Of a stretch of DNA of 64,000 nt, positions 28,781-36,565 are shown piece by piece. The notes beneath the pieces were generated by a model. It had not been told where the DNA came from. It did not search any database and was given only the letters and a program-made list of their open reading frames with translations. The first letter of the stretch is position 1. The number at the start of each line of letters is the position of its first letter. The translations under genes and the position numbers were made by a program. Source of the DNA: UBA699 sp050261915 (GTDB lineage: Bacteria; Bacillota; Clostridia; Clostridiales; Clostridiaceae); NCBI GenBank assembly GCA_050261915.1, contig JBLNDT010000089.1, positions 139,496-203,495 of the forward strand. Direction: 5' to 3'.

Positions 28781-29354
28781 CAAACTAACACTTATCAGGA
28801 TTTTTTTAGTACCTGTTTTCTTGATTTTTATAACTGTGAGGGATATGCCTTATGGAAAGCTAATTGCATTGGTAGTGTTTATTATAGCTTCATTAACAGA
28901 TAAGCTTGACGGGTATATTGCTAGAAGCAGAAATCAAATAACCAGATTTGGAAAGTTCATGGACCCCTTAGCAGATAAACTACTTGTAACTGCTGCCCTG
29001 GTTTCACTTGTAGAATATCATATAATACCTGGCTGGGCTGCCATGATAATAATCGCAAGAGAATTTGCTGTAACTGGATTAAGGTCTATTGCTTCGGCAG
29101 AAGGAGTAGTTATTGCTGCCAGTAAATGGGGTAAGGCTAAAACTGTAACCCAAATAATTGCAATAATACTTGCTCTTGTTAATTTAAACTACAACCATGT
29201 TTCACTAGGTGCTCTAAAAGCGGTATTGCATTTACCTCATAGATATTTAAATATGGGAACTGATATTGCAATGGGCATTGCAATTATTGTTACAATAATA
29301 TCCGGAATTGACTATTTTGTTAAAAATAAAGATATAATTAAAACAGATGTGTAA
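28767..29354 (+). CDS. pgsA: CDP-diacylglycerol-glycerol-3-phosphate 3-phosphatidyltransferase
   Basis: Makes phosphatidylglycerol phosphate from the CdsA product; integral membrane enzyme. The CDP-alcohol phosphotransferase motif is present around residues 50-75: DGYIARS, then GKFMDPLADK. There are 195 residues with about five membrane segments. The frame opens far upstream inside rimO, but GGGAG at 28753-28757 points to ATG 28767 (MNLANKLTLIRI). Confidence 0.95.
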   Translation: MNLANKLTLIRIFLVPVFLIFITVRDMPYGKLIALVVFIIASLTDKLDGYIARSRNQITRFGKFMDPLADKLLVTAALVSLVEYHIIPGWAAMIIIAREFAVTGLRSIASAEGVVIAASKWGKAKTVTQIIAIILALVNLNYNHVSLGALKAVLHLPHRYLNMGTDIAMGIAIIVTIISGIDYFVKNKDIIKTDV

Positions 29355-29375
29355 TTGATTAATAATATCATACTT

Positions 29376-29428
29376 GTCAACAATTAAAATAAAGTTCCTT
29401 TTAAGGAACTTTTATTTTAATTGTTGAC
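29376..29428. terminator. Very long hairpin between pgsA and recA
   Basis: GTCAACAATTAAAATAAAG with TTCC pairs with its complement ending in GTTGAC: about 25 base pairs, one bulged A and a tight loop. The right arm supplies a T-rich tail for pgsA termination and contains the -35 of the recA promoter. Confidence 0.8.
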
Positions 29429-29452
29429 CTGGAAAAACTTATAATATATAAT
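29424..29452 (+). promoter_or_regulatory. Sigma-A promoter of recA
   Basis: TTGACC (29424-29429), 17-base spacer, TATAAT (29447-29452). The -35 is in the right arm of the long hairpin, and a LexA box follows just downstream. Confidence 0.85.
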
Positions 29453-29458
29453 TATATA

Positions 29459-29472
29459 AGAACAAACGTTCG
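29459..29472 (+). promoter_or_regulatory. LexA (SOS) box of recA
   Basis: AGAACAAACGTTCG has the core GAAC-N4-GTTC of the Gram-positive SOS box. It lies a few bases after the -10, where LexA binding would block initiation. LexA itself is encoded at 42.8 kb. Confidence 0.85.
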
Positions 29473-29491
29473 ATGAAAGGAAGTGACCCAT

Positions 29492-30538
29492 TTGGGAAGC
29501 AATATTAACAATGATAAATTAAAAGCCATTGAAGCTGCAATGGGACAGATAGAAAAACAATTTGGCAAGGGTTCCATAATGAAATTGGGTGAAAACAGTA
29601 TATTAACAGTAGATTCAATATCTACTGGCTGCCTGGATCTGGATATTGCACTTGGAATAGGAGGTATTCCAAGAGGAAGGGTTGTAGAAATATTTGGACC
29701 TGAGTCCTCTGGAAAAACCACGGTGGCTCTTCACTGTGTGGCAGAGGCACAAAAGGTTGGCGGAGCTGCTGCATTTATTGATGCTGAGCATGCCTTAGAT
29801 CCATCCTATGCAAAAAATCTTGGGGTTGATATAGATAATCTAATAGTATCCCAGCCTGATACAGGAGAGCAGGCTCTTGAAATTGCCGAGGCACTTGTTC
29901 GTTCAGGAGCAATAGACCTTATTGTTGTGGATTCTGTAGCTGCCCTTGTACCAAGAGCAGAAATAGAAGGGGAGATGGGAGATTCACATGTTGGACTTCA
30001 AGCAAGGTTAATGTCCCAGGCATTAAGAAAACTTGCTGGTTCAATAAATAAATCAAAATGTGTAATTATATTTATAAACCAGCTTAGAGAAAAAGTTGGA
30101 ATAATGTTTGGAAATCCTGAAACAACCCCAGGTGGAAGAGCTTTAAAATTCTATGCATCAGTTAGAATGGATGTAAGAAGAATTGATTCAATAAAGCAGG
30201 GAGACGAAATAGTAGGAAACAGAACAAGGATAAAAGTAACAAAGAACAAAGTTGCTCCTCCATTTAAACAAGCTGAATTTGACATAATGTACAATGAAGG
30301 AATTTCTAAAGCAGGTAATATACTTGATGTTGGAGTTAGAGAAGAATTCGTTCAAAAAAGCGGTGCATGGTTTTCATATAACGACTTAAGACTTGGCCAG
30401 GGGCGTGAAAATGCTAAACAATACTTAAAGGATAATCCTGGAACAATGATTGAAATTGAGAATAAAATCAGGGAAAAGTATTCCTTGCCAATTGCTAAAC
30501 CTGATGAAAAAGAAGTTAAAGAAAAACCTGCTAAATAG
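29492..30538 (+). CDS. recA: Recombinase RecA
   Basis: Strand-exchange ATPase and co-protease for LexA. Walker A is GPESSGKTT and the block AEHALDPSYAKNLGVD is present; the tail is lysine-rich. TTG 29492 after AAGGAAGTGA gives 348 residues starting MGSNINNDKLKAIEAAMGQI, aligned with clostridial RecA. GTG 29483 is possible, but its spacing from the ribosome site is about one base. Regulated by the LexA box upstream. Confidence 0.96.
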   Translation: MGSNINNDKLKAIEAAMGQIEKQFGKGSIMKLGENSILTVDSISTGCLDLDIALGIGGIPRGRVVEIFGPESSGKTTVALHCVAEAQKVGGAAAFIDAEHALDPSYAKNLGVDIDNLIVSQPDTGEQALEIAEALVRSGAIDLIVVDSVAALVPRAEIEGEMGDSHVGLQARLMSQALRKLAGSINKSKCVIIFINQLREKVGIMFGNPETTPGGRALKFYASVRMDVRRIDSIKQGDEIVGNRTRIKVTKNKVAPPFKQAEFDIMYNEGISKAGNILDVGVREEFVQKSGAWFSYNDLRLGQGRENAKQYLKDNPGTMIEIENKIREKYSLPIAKPDEKEVKEKPAK

Positions 30539-30544
30539 TATTTT

Positions 30545-30577
30545 ATGAACTATCATTTTTTATGATAGTTCTATTTA
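30545..30577 (+). terminator. Probable terminator after recA
   Basis: GAACTATCA, T-rich loop, TGATAGTTC, followed by TATTTA. The stem is good; the T-tract is short. Confidence 0.65.
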
Positions 30578-30606
30578 CATAAAATTTAGGGTAAAATTTT
30601 GCCAAC

Positions 30607-30635
30607 TTGACAATTTATTAATTTTAATATAAAAT
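30607..30635 (+). promoter_or_regulatory. Sigma-A promoter of rny
   Basis: TTGACA (30607-30612), 17-base spacer, TAAAAT (30630-30635). It gives an untranslated leader of about 115 bases, in which ATGCTTT and AAAGCAT near 30700-30730 can pair. Confidence 0.8.
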
Positions 30636-30756
30636 TAAGACAAATTCTGGTTTATCATATATTAGAAGTTACCATTTGAATATATTATGACACCTTTTCC
30701 ATGCTTTCTTTTACTTAAGCATTTAAAGCATAATAAAAAGCAAAGGAGGTGTTCAT

Positions 30757-32304
30757 GTGAGTAATAGTCCTGTTATATATATTATAGCCATAGGAGTTGT
30801 TGTGGCTATAGGATTAGTTGCGGCTTTTATTATTTCCCAGAACAAAGCAAAGGGAATCCTTAAAACCGCTCAGGAAGAATCTAAAAAGATTATGCAAGAC
30901 GCTGATAAAGTCGCTGAAACCAAGAAAAAAGAAGCCATTTTGGAAGCTAAGGAAGAAATGCACAAGCTGAGAAATGACTTTGATAAGGAATCAAAAGACA
31001 GAAGAAATGAAATACAACGTCTTGAAAGAAGATTGCTCCAAAGAGAGGAATCTATTGATAAGAAAAGTGATATGCTTGAAAAGCGAGAAGAAAATTTAAA
31101 CAAAAAGCAGCTTCAGATAGAAGAAACTGTTGCCAGTGTGCAAGAGCTCTATACAAAGCAGAGGGAAGAACTGCAAAGACTTTCCGGCTTGTCATCTGAA
31201 GAAGCAAAACAAATCCTATTGGAAGAAGTTAATAAAGAAATTAAACACGAAACAGCCCTTATGATAAAAGAGGTTGAAGCAAAAGCAAAAGAGGAAGCAG
31301 ATAAGAAATCAAGAGAAATTATTACCTGCGCAATCCAAAGATGTGCTGCTGATCATGTGGCAGAAACCACTGTTCATGTAGTTGCTCTTCCAAATGATGA
31401 AATGAAGGGAAGAATTATAGGTAGAGAAGGAAGAAATATCCGTACCCTTGAAACCTTAACTGGAGTTGATTTAATTATTGACGACACACCAGAAGCTGTG
31501 ATTTTGTCAGGCTTTGATCCAATAAGAAGAGAAGTTGCTAGAATTGCATTGGAAAAACTTATAGTTGATGGAAGAATCCATCCAGCTAGAATTGAAGAAA
31601 TGGTTGAGAAAGCTAAAAAAGAAGTTGAAAACAGCATAAAGGAAGAAGGGGAACAGGCAACCTTTGAAACATCCGTTCATGGTCTTCACATTGAATTGAT
31701 AAGATTACTTGGAAGACTTAAATACAGAACAAGTTACGGACAAAATGTTTTAAAGCATTCAATAGAAGTTGCATACCTTGCAGGCCTTATGGCTTCAGAA
31801 CTTGGAATAGACCCTACTGTTGCAAAAAGAGCAGGCTTGCTGCACGATATAGGTAAAGCTGTGGATCATGAAATTGATGGACCACACGCAACTATAGGTG
31901 CAGATATAGCTAAGAAGTATCATGAATCTTCAGTAATAGTAAACGCAATAGCTGCTCATCACGGTGACGTGGAAATTGATTCAATAGAAGCTGTACTTGT
32001 TCAAGCTGCAGATGCTATATCAGCTGCAAGACCAGGTGCTAGAAGAGAAACTCTCGAAGCATATATAAAGAGATTGGAAAAACTTGAAGAAATCGCAAAT
32101 ACATGTGAAGGCGTAGAAAAGTCATATGCCATTCAAGCGGGAAGAGAAATCAGAATTATGGTTAAACCAGAAGAAATTGATGATGTTGGATCTGTTAATT
32201 TGGCAAGGGGTATCGTTAAGCAGATAGAAAATGAGCTTGAATATCCTGGTCAGATAAAGGTAAATGTTATTAGAGAAACAAGAGCAATAGAGTATGCAAA
32301 ATAG
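30757..32304 (+). CDS. rny: Ribonuclease Y
   Basis: Membrane-anchored endoribonuclease that initiates mRNA decay in Firmicutes. An N-terminal membrane helix (about 4-26) is followed by a long charged coiled coil (30-200), a KH domain (GRIIGREGRNIRTLE) and an HD domain with H363-D364 in LLHDIGKAVDHE. There are 515 residues, the family length. The start is GTG 30757 behind AAAGGAGG. It has its own promoter. Confidence 0.96.
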   Translation: MSNSPVIYIIAIGVVVAIGLVAAFIISQNKAKGILKTAQEESKKIMQDADKVAETKKKEAILEAKEEMHKLRNDFDKESKDRRNEIQRLERRLLQREESIDKKSDMLEKREENLNKKQLQIEETVASVQELYTKQREELQRLSGLSSEEAKQILLEEVNKEIKHETALMIKEVEAKAKEEADKKSREIITCAIQRCAADHVAETTVHVVALPNDEMKGRIIGREGRNIRTLETLTGVDLIIDDTPEAVILSGFDPIRREVARIALEKLIVDGRIHPARIEEMVEKAKKEVENSIKEEGEQATFETSVHGLHIELIRLLGRLKYRTSYGQNVLKHSIEVAYLAGLMASELGIDPTVAKRAGLLHDIGKAVDHEIDGPHATIGADIAKKYHESSVIVNAIAAHHGDVEIDSIEAVLVQAADAISAARPGARRETLEAYIKRLEKLEEIANTCEGVEKSYAIQAGREIRIMVKPEEIDDVGSVNLARGIVKQIENELEYPGQIKVNVIRETRAIEYAK

Positions 32305-32332
32305 TATAGTCTAAGAATAACATAATAATTAG

Positions 32333-32378
32333 TTCCTTTTAAATTTTGTATTTATTGTAAAATTTAAAAGGAATTTTT
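32333..32378 (+). terminator. Intrinsic terminator after rny
   Basis: TTCCTTTTAAATTTT (32333-32347) pairs perfectly with AAAATTTAAAAGGAA (32359-32373) around an 11-base loop, then TTTTT. Confidence 0.85.
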
Positions 32379-32393
32379 AATTTTCCGTAGAAT
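32368..32393 (+). promoter_or_regulatory. Sigma-H-like promoter of spoVS
   Basis: AGGAATT (32369-32375), 14 bases, GAAT (32390-32393): the same arrangement as I recall for the Bacillus spoVG sigma-H promoter. spoVS is sigma-H dependent in Bacillus. An extended -10 (TGATATAAT, 32407-32415) downstream could add a sigma-A start. Confidence 0.55.
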
Positions 32394-32450
32394 ACTATAA
32401 CTGTAATGATATAATATTCTAAGTTAAATAATGGGAGGGTAAATTTAATT

Positions 32451-32711
32451 ATGGAAGTATTAAAAGTTTCAGCAAAATCAAGTCCAAATTCAGTAGCAGG
32501 GGCTTTAGCAGGGGTTCTAAGAGAAAAGGGTGCAGCAGAAATACAAGCCATAGGAGCAGGTGCCCTAAACCAGGCTGTTAAAGCTGTAGCTATAGCTAGA
32601 GGCTTTGTAGCACCAAGCGGTATCGATTTAGTTTGTATACCTGCTTTTACTGATATAGAAATTGACGGTGAAGAAAGAACCGCAATTAAACTTATCATAC
32701 AGCCTAGATAA
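32451..32711 (+). CDS. spoVS: Stage V sporulation protein S
   Basis: Small Alba-like protein of 86 residues, almost invariant in spore formers (VLKVSAKSSPNSVAGALAGV; IQAIGAGALNQAVKAVAIAR). Needed for coat assembly and septum control in Bacillus; molecular role unclear, possibly nucleic-acid binding. ATG follows GGGAGGG. Located after rny in both genera. It has a sigma-H-like promoter and its own terminator. Confidence 0.96.
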   Translation: MEVLKVSAKSSPNSVAGALAGVLREKGAAEIQAIGAGALNQAVKAVAIARGFVAPSGIDLVCIPAFTDIEIDGEERTAIKLIIQPR

Positions 32712-32726
32712 TATTTTATATACATT

Positions 32727-32760
32727 AGGACTTGAATTAATCTCAAGTCCTTTAATTTTT
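32727..32760 (+). terminator. Intrinsic terminator after spoVS
   Basis: AGGACTTGA, loop ATTAATC, TCAAGTCCT, then TTAATTTTT. Confidence 0.85.
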
Positions 32761-32812
32761 GTAAAAAATATGATACATTATAGGTTGAGTATTTATTATA
32801 CTGGAGGATAAA

Positions 32813-33679
32813 ATGGATTATAAGGCACTTTTAAAATTAATGAGACCTAAGCAATGGACTAAAAACTTTTTTGTTTTTGCAGCAATTATTTTTTCCGGGA
32901 ATTTTCTTAATGTACATATATTAAAAATCAATATACTAACCTTTATTTTATTTTGTTTAACCTCATCAGCTATTTATGTATTAAATGATATAGTTGATAT
33001 AGAGAAGGATAAAATACACCCTGACAAGAAAAAAAGACCTCTGCCAAGCGGAAGAATATCAAAAAACACTGCTATTATATTCGATCTACTATTAATAGTA
33101 TCTGTAGGGGTAGTGTCATGGCTATATATTGATATAAAGATATTAGGAATATTTACAGTATATTTTATAGTGAACATATTCTATTCTTTTGTATTAAAAA
33201 ATGTTGTTATAATTGATGTGATGATAATCACCTTTGGATTTGTTTTAAGAGTTGCAAGCGGAAGTGTTGCTACAAATGTGGAGATTTCACCATGGCTTTT
33301 TTTATGTACAATCTTGCTTTCACTATTTCTAGCTTTGAATAAAAGAAAGAGTGAAATTGTAATGCTTCAAGACAGTTCTGCATCACATAGAAAAATACTT
33401 GAAGAATACTCAATAGATCTTATAGATAAAATGCTTACAATAGTAAACCCCTCCATACTTATGGCATACTGTCTTTATACCTTTAGCTCCACCCAAAGCA
33501 GAACTATGATGTATACAATTCCTTTCGTTCTATTTGGAATTTTTAGATATGAATATCTTATGGACAAAAAGAATATAGGAAGCAAACCAGAAGATGTGTT
33601 CATAAAAGACCTTCCGTTCCTTATAAACATACTTTTATGGATAACCTCAGTGCTCTTGATAATATACTTAAAATTATAG
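32813..33679 (+). CDS. UbiA-family polyprenyl-phosphate transferase (DPPR synthase-like)
   Basis: Membrane prenyltransferase with about eight hydrophobic segments, 288 residues. The first aspartate motif is in LNDIVDIEKDKIHPDK followed by KRPLPSG, and the N-terminal LMRPKQWTKNFFVFA is typical of decaprenyl-phosphate phosphoribosyltransferases. It would attach phosphoribose (or a related group) to undecaprenyl phosphate. The next gene is a GT-C-type glycosyltransferase, so together they may make a polyprenyl-linked sugar donor and use it. The acceptor glycan is unknown. Confidence 0.75.
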   Translation: MDYKALLKLMRPKQWTKNFFVFAAIIFSGNFLNVHILKINILTFILFCLTSSAIYVLNDIVDIEKDKIHPDKKKRPLPSGRISKNTAIIFDLLLIVSVGVVSWLYIDIKILGIFTVYFIVNIFYSFVLKNVVIIDVMIITFGFVLRVASGSVATNVEISPWLFLCTILLSLFLALNKRKSEIVMLQDSSASHRKILEEYSIDLIDKMLTIVNPSILMAYCLYTFSSTQSRTMMYTIPFVLFGIFRYEYLMDKKNIGSKPEDVFIKDLPFLINILLWITSVLLIIYLKL

Positions 33680-33694
33680 AAATGAGTGAATAAA

Positions 33695-34969
33695 ATGAGT
33701 CTTCATAGTTTAAAAAAATATACTTATTACAAGGCAGTCCTAATCTTAGGATTAATACTTGCAGTACTGTGGGTAACCTTCGTAAATACAAAGCCATTTT
33801 CAGATTTTCTTTATTATTATAATGTAGCATTAAATGTATATAATGGTCTAACCTGGGGAAATACGTATACCGCTGTTGGATACTCCATTGTACTTGGATT
33901 TTTGTTTAAGATATTTGGAACTAATTTTTTAGTTGCTAAGATCTTTAATATTGTTCTATATGTGATCAGCAATGTACTTTTTTTAGAGCTATTAGACAAA
34001 ACAAAGTTTAAAAATACTGATAAAAAAATAATGTTTACATTATTTGTGTTTTTTCCTAACAACATATGTTATACCAGTATTGTTGGAACAGAACTTTTAT
34101 TTACTACCATTACGCTTCTTGTTACAGTTATATATTTTAGCAGATTAAAATACAAATATGCAGTTCTTGGTATACTAGTTGGGCTGAACACTATGATAAA
34201 ACCATTTTTCATAATATTTTTCCTGCTGATATTTATTGTAGAGCTTCTCTCCATAAAAAAACTTTTAGTACCCTTAAGAAATTCAATTATTGTACTTATA
34301 TTTTGCTGTATAGCAATAGCTCCCTGGGTTTACAGAAATACAAAAATGATGGGACAATTTACTTTTGTATCAAATAACGGGGGTATCGTATTATATATAA
34401 ATAATAATTCGCAAAATAATCTTGGAAGATGGATGGCTGCATCAGATGTAGAAAACTCCATAGTCAAAACTGATGAATATAAAAATGCAAACATGACAGA
34501 GCAAAATAAAATGCTTAGCAATGCAGCGAAAAAATGGATAGTATCTCACCCAAAAGAATTTATATCCCTTGGAATTACAAGACTTGAAAATACATATTTT
34601 AAAGGTGATGATATAAGTTATACCTATAATGAAGCCGGATTGTCTGAAAGTTTTAAAACCTTGCTTTACAATTTAACAGACAAAGTCAGGAAAATAATTT
34701 TCAAGCCTGCTATTTTGTGTTTAGCTGTATATAGTGTTATAATACTAAAAAGCATATTTAATATGAAAACAAACGAATTAAATGTATTTAACCTGTACAC
34801 CACAATATTGTTTTATATGTTTACTTCCGTATACTTTATAACAGAGGGTCAGGGCAGATATGCCTTCCCATTGATTTTTATATTTGTATACTACTTCTAT
34901 TGTTTAATATACTATCTGCTTAATAAGGTTAAAGATTTATATAAATTACGAATGGAGGATAATAAATGA
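33695..34969 (+). CDS. GT-C (GT39/PMT-like) membrane glycosyltransferase
   Basis: 424 residues with about ten membrane segments. An acidic motif in the first outside loop (KPFSDFLYYYNVA) resembles the catalytic aspartate region of polyprenyl-phosphate-sugar-dependent transferases. A soluble loop of about 100 residues lies near 230-330. GAGTGA before ATG 33695 supports that start over GTG 33686. It follows the UbiA-type gene by 15 bases and overlaps the aminotransferase by 4. Sugar and acceptor cannot be inferred. Confidence 0.65.
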   Translation: MSLHSLKKYTYYKAVLILGLILAVLWVTFVNTKPFSDFLYYYNVALNVYNGLTWGNTYTAVGYSIVLGFLFKIFGTNFLVAKIFNIVLYVISNVLFLELLDKTKFKNTDKKIMFTLFVFFPNNICYTSIVGTELLFTTITLLVTVIYFSRLKYKYAVLGILVGLNTMIKPFFIIFFLLIFIVELLSIKKLLVPLRNSIIVLIFCCIAIAPWVYRNTKMMGQFTFVSNNGGIVLYINNNSQNNLGRWMAASDVENSIVKTDEYKNANMTEQNKMLSNAAKKWIVSHPKEFISLGITRLENTYFKGDDISYTYNEAGLSESFKTLLYNLTDKVRKIIFKPAILCLAVYSVIILKSIFNMKTNELNVFNLYTTILFYMFTSVYFITEGQGRYAFPLIFIFVYYFYCLIYYLLNKVKDLYKLRMEDNK

Positions 34970-36168
34970 ACTATTCTAAAAAGGCATTAGCAATTCAACC
35001 ATCCATAACATTGGCAATCAGTGCCAAAGCTAAAGAAATGAAGTCCCAGGGCATAGATGTAATTGGATTTGGAGTAGGAGAGCCTGATTTCAATACCCCA
35101 CTGAACATCCAAGAAGCAGCTATAAAAGCAATAAGGGAAGGTCATACAAAATATACTCCTGCATCAGGGATTATAGAATTAAAAAAAGCTGTTGTTGATA
35201 AATTTTGGAATGAAAACAATTTAAAATATAATGAATCTCAAATTATTATTTCAACTGGTGCTAAACAGTGTCTCGCAAATCTTTTTCAGGCGGTACTAAA
35301 TCCAGGGGACGAAGTTATAATGCAAATACCATACTGGGTAAGCTATCCTGAATTAATTCAGCTTGCTGATGGTGTGCCGGTTTTCGTTGAAACAGATGAA
35401 AAAAACAACTTTAAGCTTACTTTGGACAAACTCCAGGCTGCTGTAACAGATAAGACAAAAATGATACTTGTAAATACGCCTAACAATCCTACAGGTACTG
35501 TATATAACAAAGAGGATCTTCAGATGATAGCTGATTTTGCAAAGGAGCATGATTTGCTTATATTAGCCGATGAAATATATGAAAAATTAATTTACGGAGA
35601 CGAAAAACACATAAGTATAGCAACTCTTTCTGAAGATGCATATAATCGAACTATAATAATTAATGGAGTTTCAAAATCCTTTGCAATGACAGGGTGGAGA
35701 ATAGGTTATGCTGCTGGTAATAAGGATATTATAAAACTTATGGCTAATATTCAGAGCCATACAACTTCAAACCCAAGTTCAATTGCTCAATATGCTTCCT
35801 TAGAAGCGCTTACAGGACCAACTGATGCTCAGAAGGCTATGATTGAAGAATTCAAAAAGAGACGTGATTATATGATAAAGAGGATTAATTCAATTAAAGG
35901 TTTGTCATGTATTGAACCAATGGGGGCCTTTTATGTAATGATGAATATATCCAAGCTCTTTGGTAAAGAAGTAGAAGGGGAAATGATAAGTGATTCACTT
36001 TCATTTTCAAACTCATTGCTGGCACACGCAAAAGTTGCAGCAGTTCCTGGAATTGGCTTTGGTGTAGATGATTATGTGAGGCTTTCCTATGCAACTTCCA
36101 TGGAAAACATTGAAAATGGACTAGATAGAATAGAAGGGTATGTTAAATTTTATTATAAAGACTTATAA
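34966..36168 (+). CDS. aspC: Class I PLP-dependent aminotransferase, aspartate-type
   Basis: Fold-type I aminotransferase of 400 residues. The PLP lysine is in GVSKSFAMTGWRIGYAAG, and NTPNNPTGTVY and the DEIYEKLIYG segment are the cofactor-binding motifs of the AspB/AspC group in Firmicutes. Substrate is probably aspartate/2-oxoglutarate but is not proven. ATG overlaps the previous gene by 4 bases (GGAGG at 34954-34958). HPr follows by 16 bases. Confidence 0.88.
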   Translation: MNYSKKALAIQPSITLAISAKAKEMKSQGIDVIGFGVGEPDFNTPLNIQEAAIKAIREGHTKYTPASGIIELKKAVVDKFWNENNLKYNESQIIISTGAKQCLANLFQAVLNPGDEVIMQIPYWVSYPELIQLADGVPVFVETDEKNNFKLTLDKLQAAVTDKTKMILVNTPNNPTGTVYNKEDLQMIADFAKEHDLLILADEIYEKLIYGDEKHISIATLSEDAYNRTIIINGVSKSFAMTGWRIGYAAGNKDIIKLMANIQSHTTSNPSSIAQYASLEALTGPTDAQKAMIEEFKKRRDYMIKRINSIKGLSCIEPMGAFYVMMNISKLFGKEVEGEMISDSLSFSNSLLAHAKVAAVPGIGFGVDDYVRLSYATSMENIENGLDRIEGYVKFYYKDL

Positions 36169-36184
36169 GATTGGAGTGTAAATA

Positions 36185-36445
36185 ATGATAACAAGAGAAA
36201 TAGTAATTAACAGTGCCACAGGACTTCATGCAAGGCCAGCTACTCTCCTTGTAAAAAAAGCTTCTTCCTTTAAATCAGATATTTATATTGAATTTAACGG
36301 AAAAAAAGCTAATGTTAAGAGCCTTATCGGGGTTCTTTCCCTTGGAGTAACAAAAGGAAACACAGTAGCTCTTTCAATAAATGGTGCTGATGAAGCTTAT
36401 GCCATGGACGAACTGGTAAAACTAATAGAATCACTAGAAGAATAA
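36185..36445 (+). CDS. ptsH: Phosphocarrier protein HPr
   Basis: 86-residue HPr-fold protein. The phosphorylatable H15 (ATGLHARPAT) and the regulatory S46 (NVKSLIGV) are both present, so it can serve both sugar transport and carbon catabolite control. Crh lacks the histidine, so this is true HPr. It is uncoupled from ptsI, as is common in clostridia. A terminator follows. Confidence 0.92.
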   Translation: MITREIVINSATGLHARPATLLVKKASSFKSDIYIEFNGKKANVKSLIGVLSLGVTKGNTVALSINGADEAYAMDELVKLIESLEE

Positions 36446-36470
36446 AAGGCTCTTTGAGCCTTTTTTGTTT
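36441..36470 (+). terminator. Intrinsic terminator after ptsH
   Basis: AAAAGGCTC, loop TTT, GAGCCTTTTTT. Confidence 0.9.
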
Positions 36471-36486
36471 TTTACGAACAAAGATA

Positions 36487-36515
36487 GTGAATTTTAAATT
36501 AATATATGATATAAT
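36487..36515 (+). promoter_or_regulatory. Promoter of purB
   Basis: Extended -10 TGATATAAT with TATAAT at 36510-36515; the -35 position (36487-36492) reads GTGAAT and is weak. Confidence 0.5.
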
Positions 36516-36565
36516 ATGAATGAAATTTTATTAAATCAATTATATATACGTATGGAGGTAAATTA

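Noticed and set aside
29440..29466. AT-rich palindrome resembling a dif core
   Set aside because: It is explained by the recA -10 region and the LexA box; the similarity is only A/T content.
36185..36445. Crh rather than HPr
   Set aside because: H15 is present, which Crh lacks.
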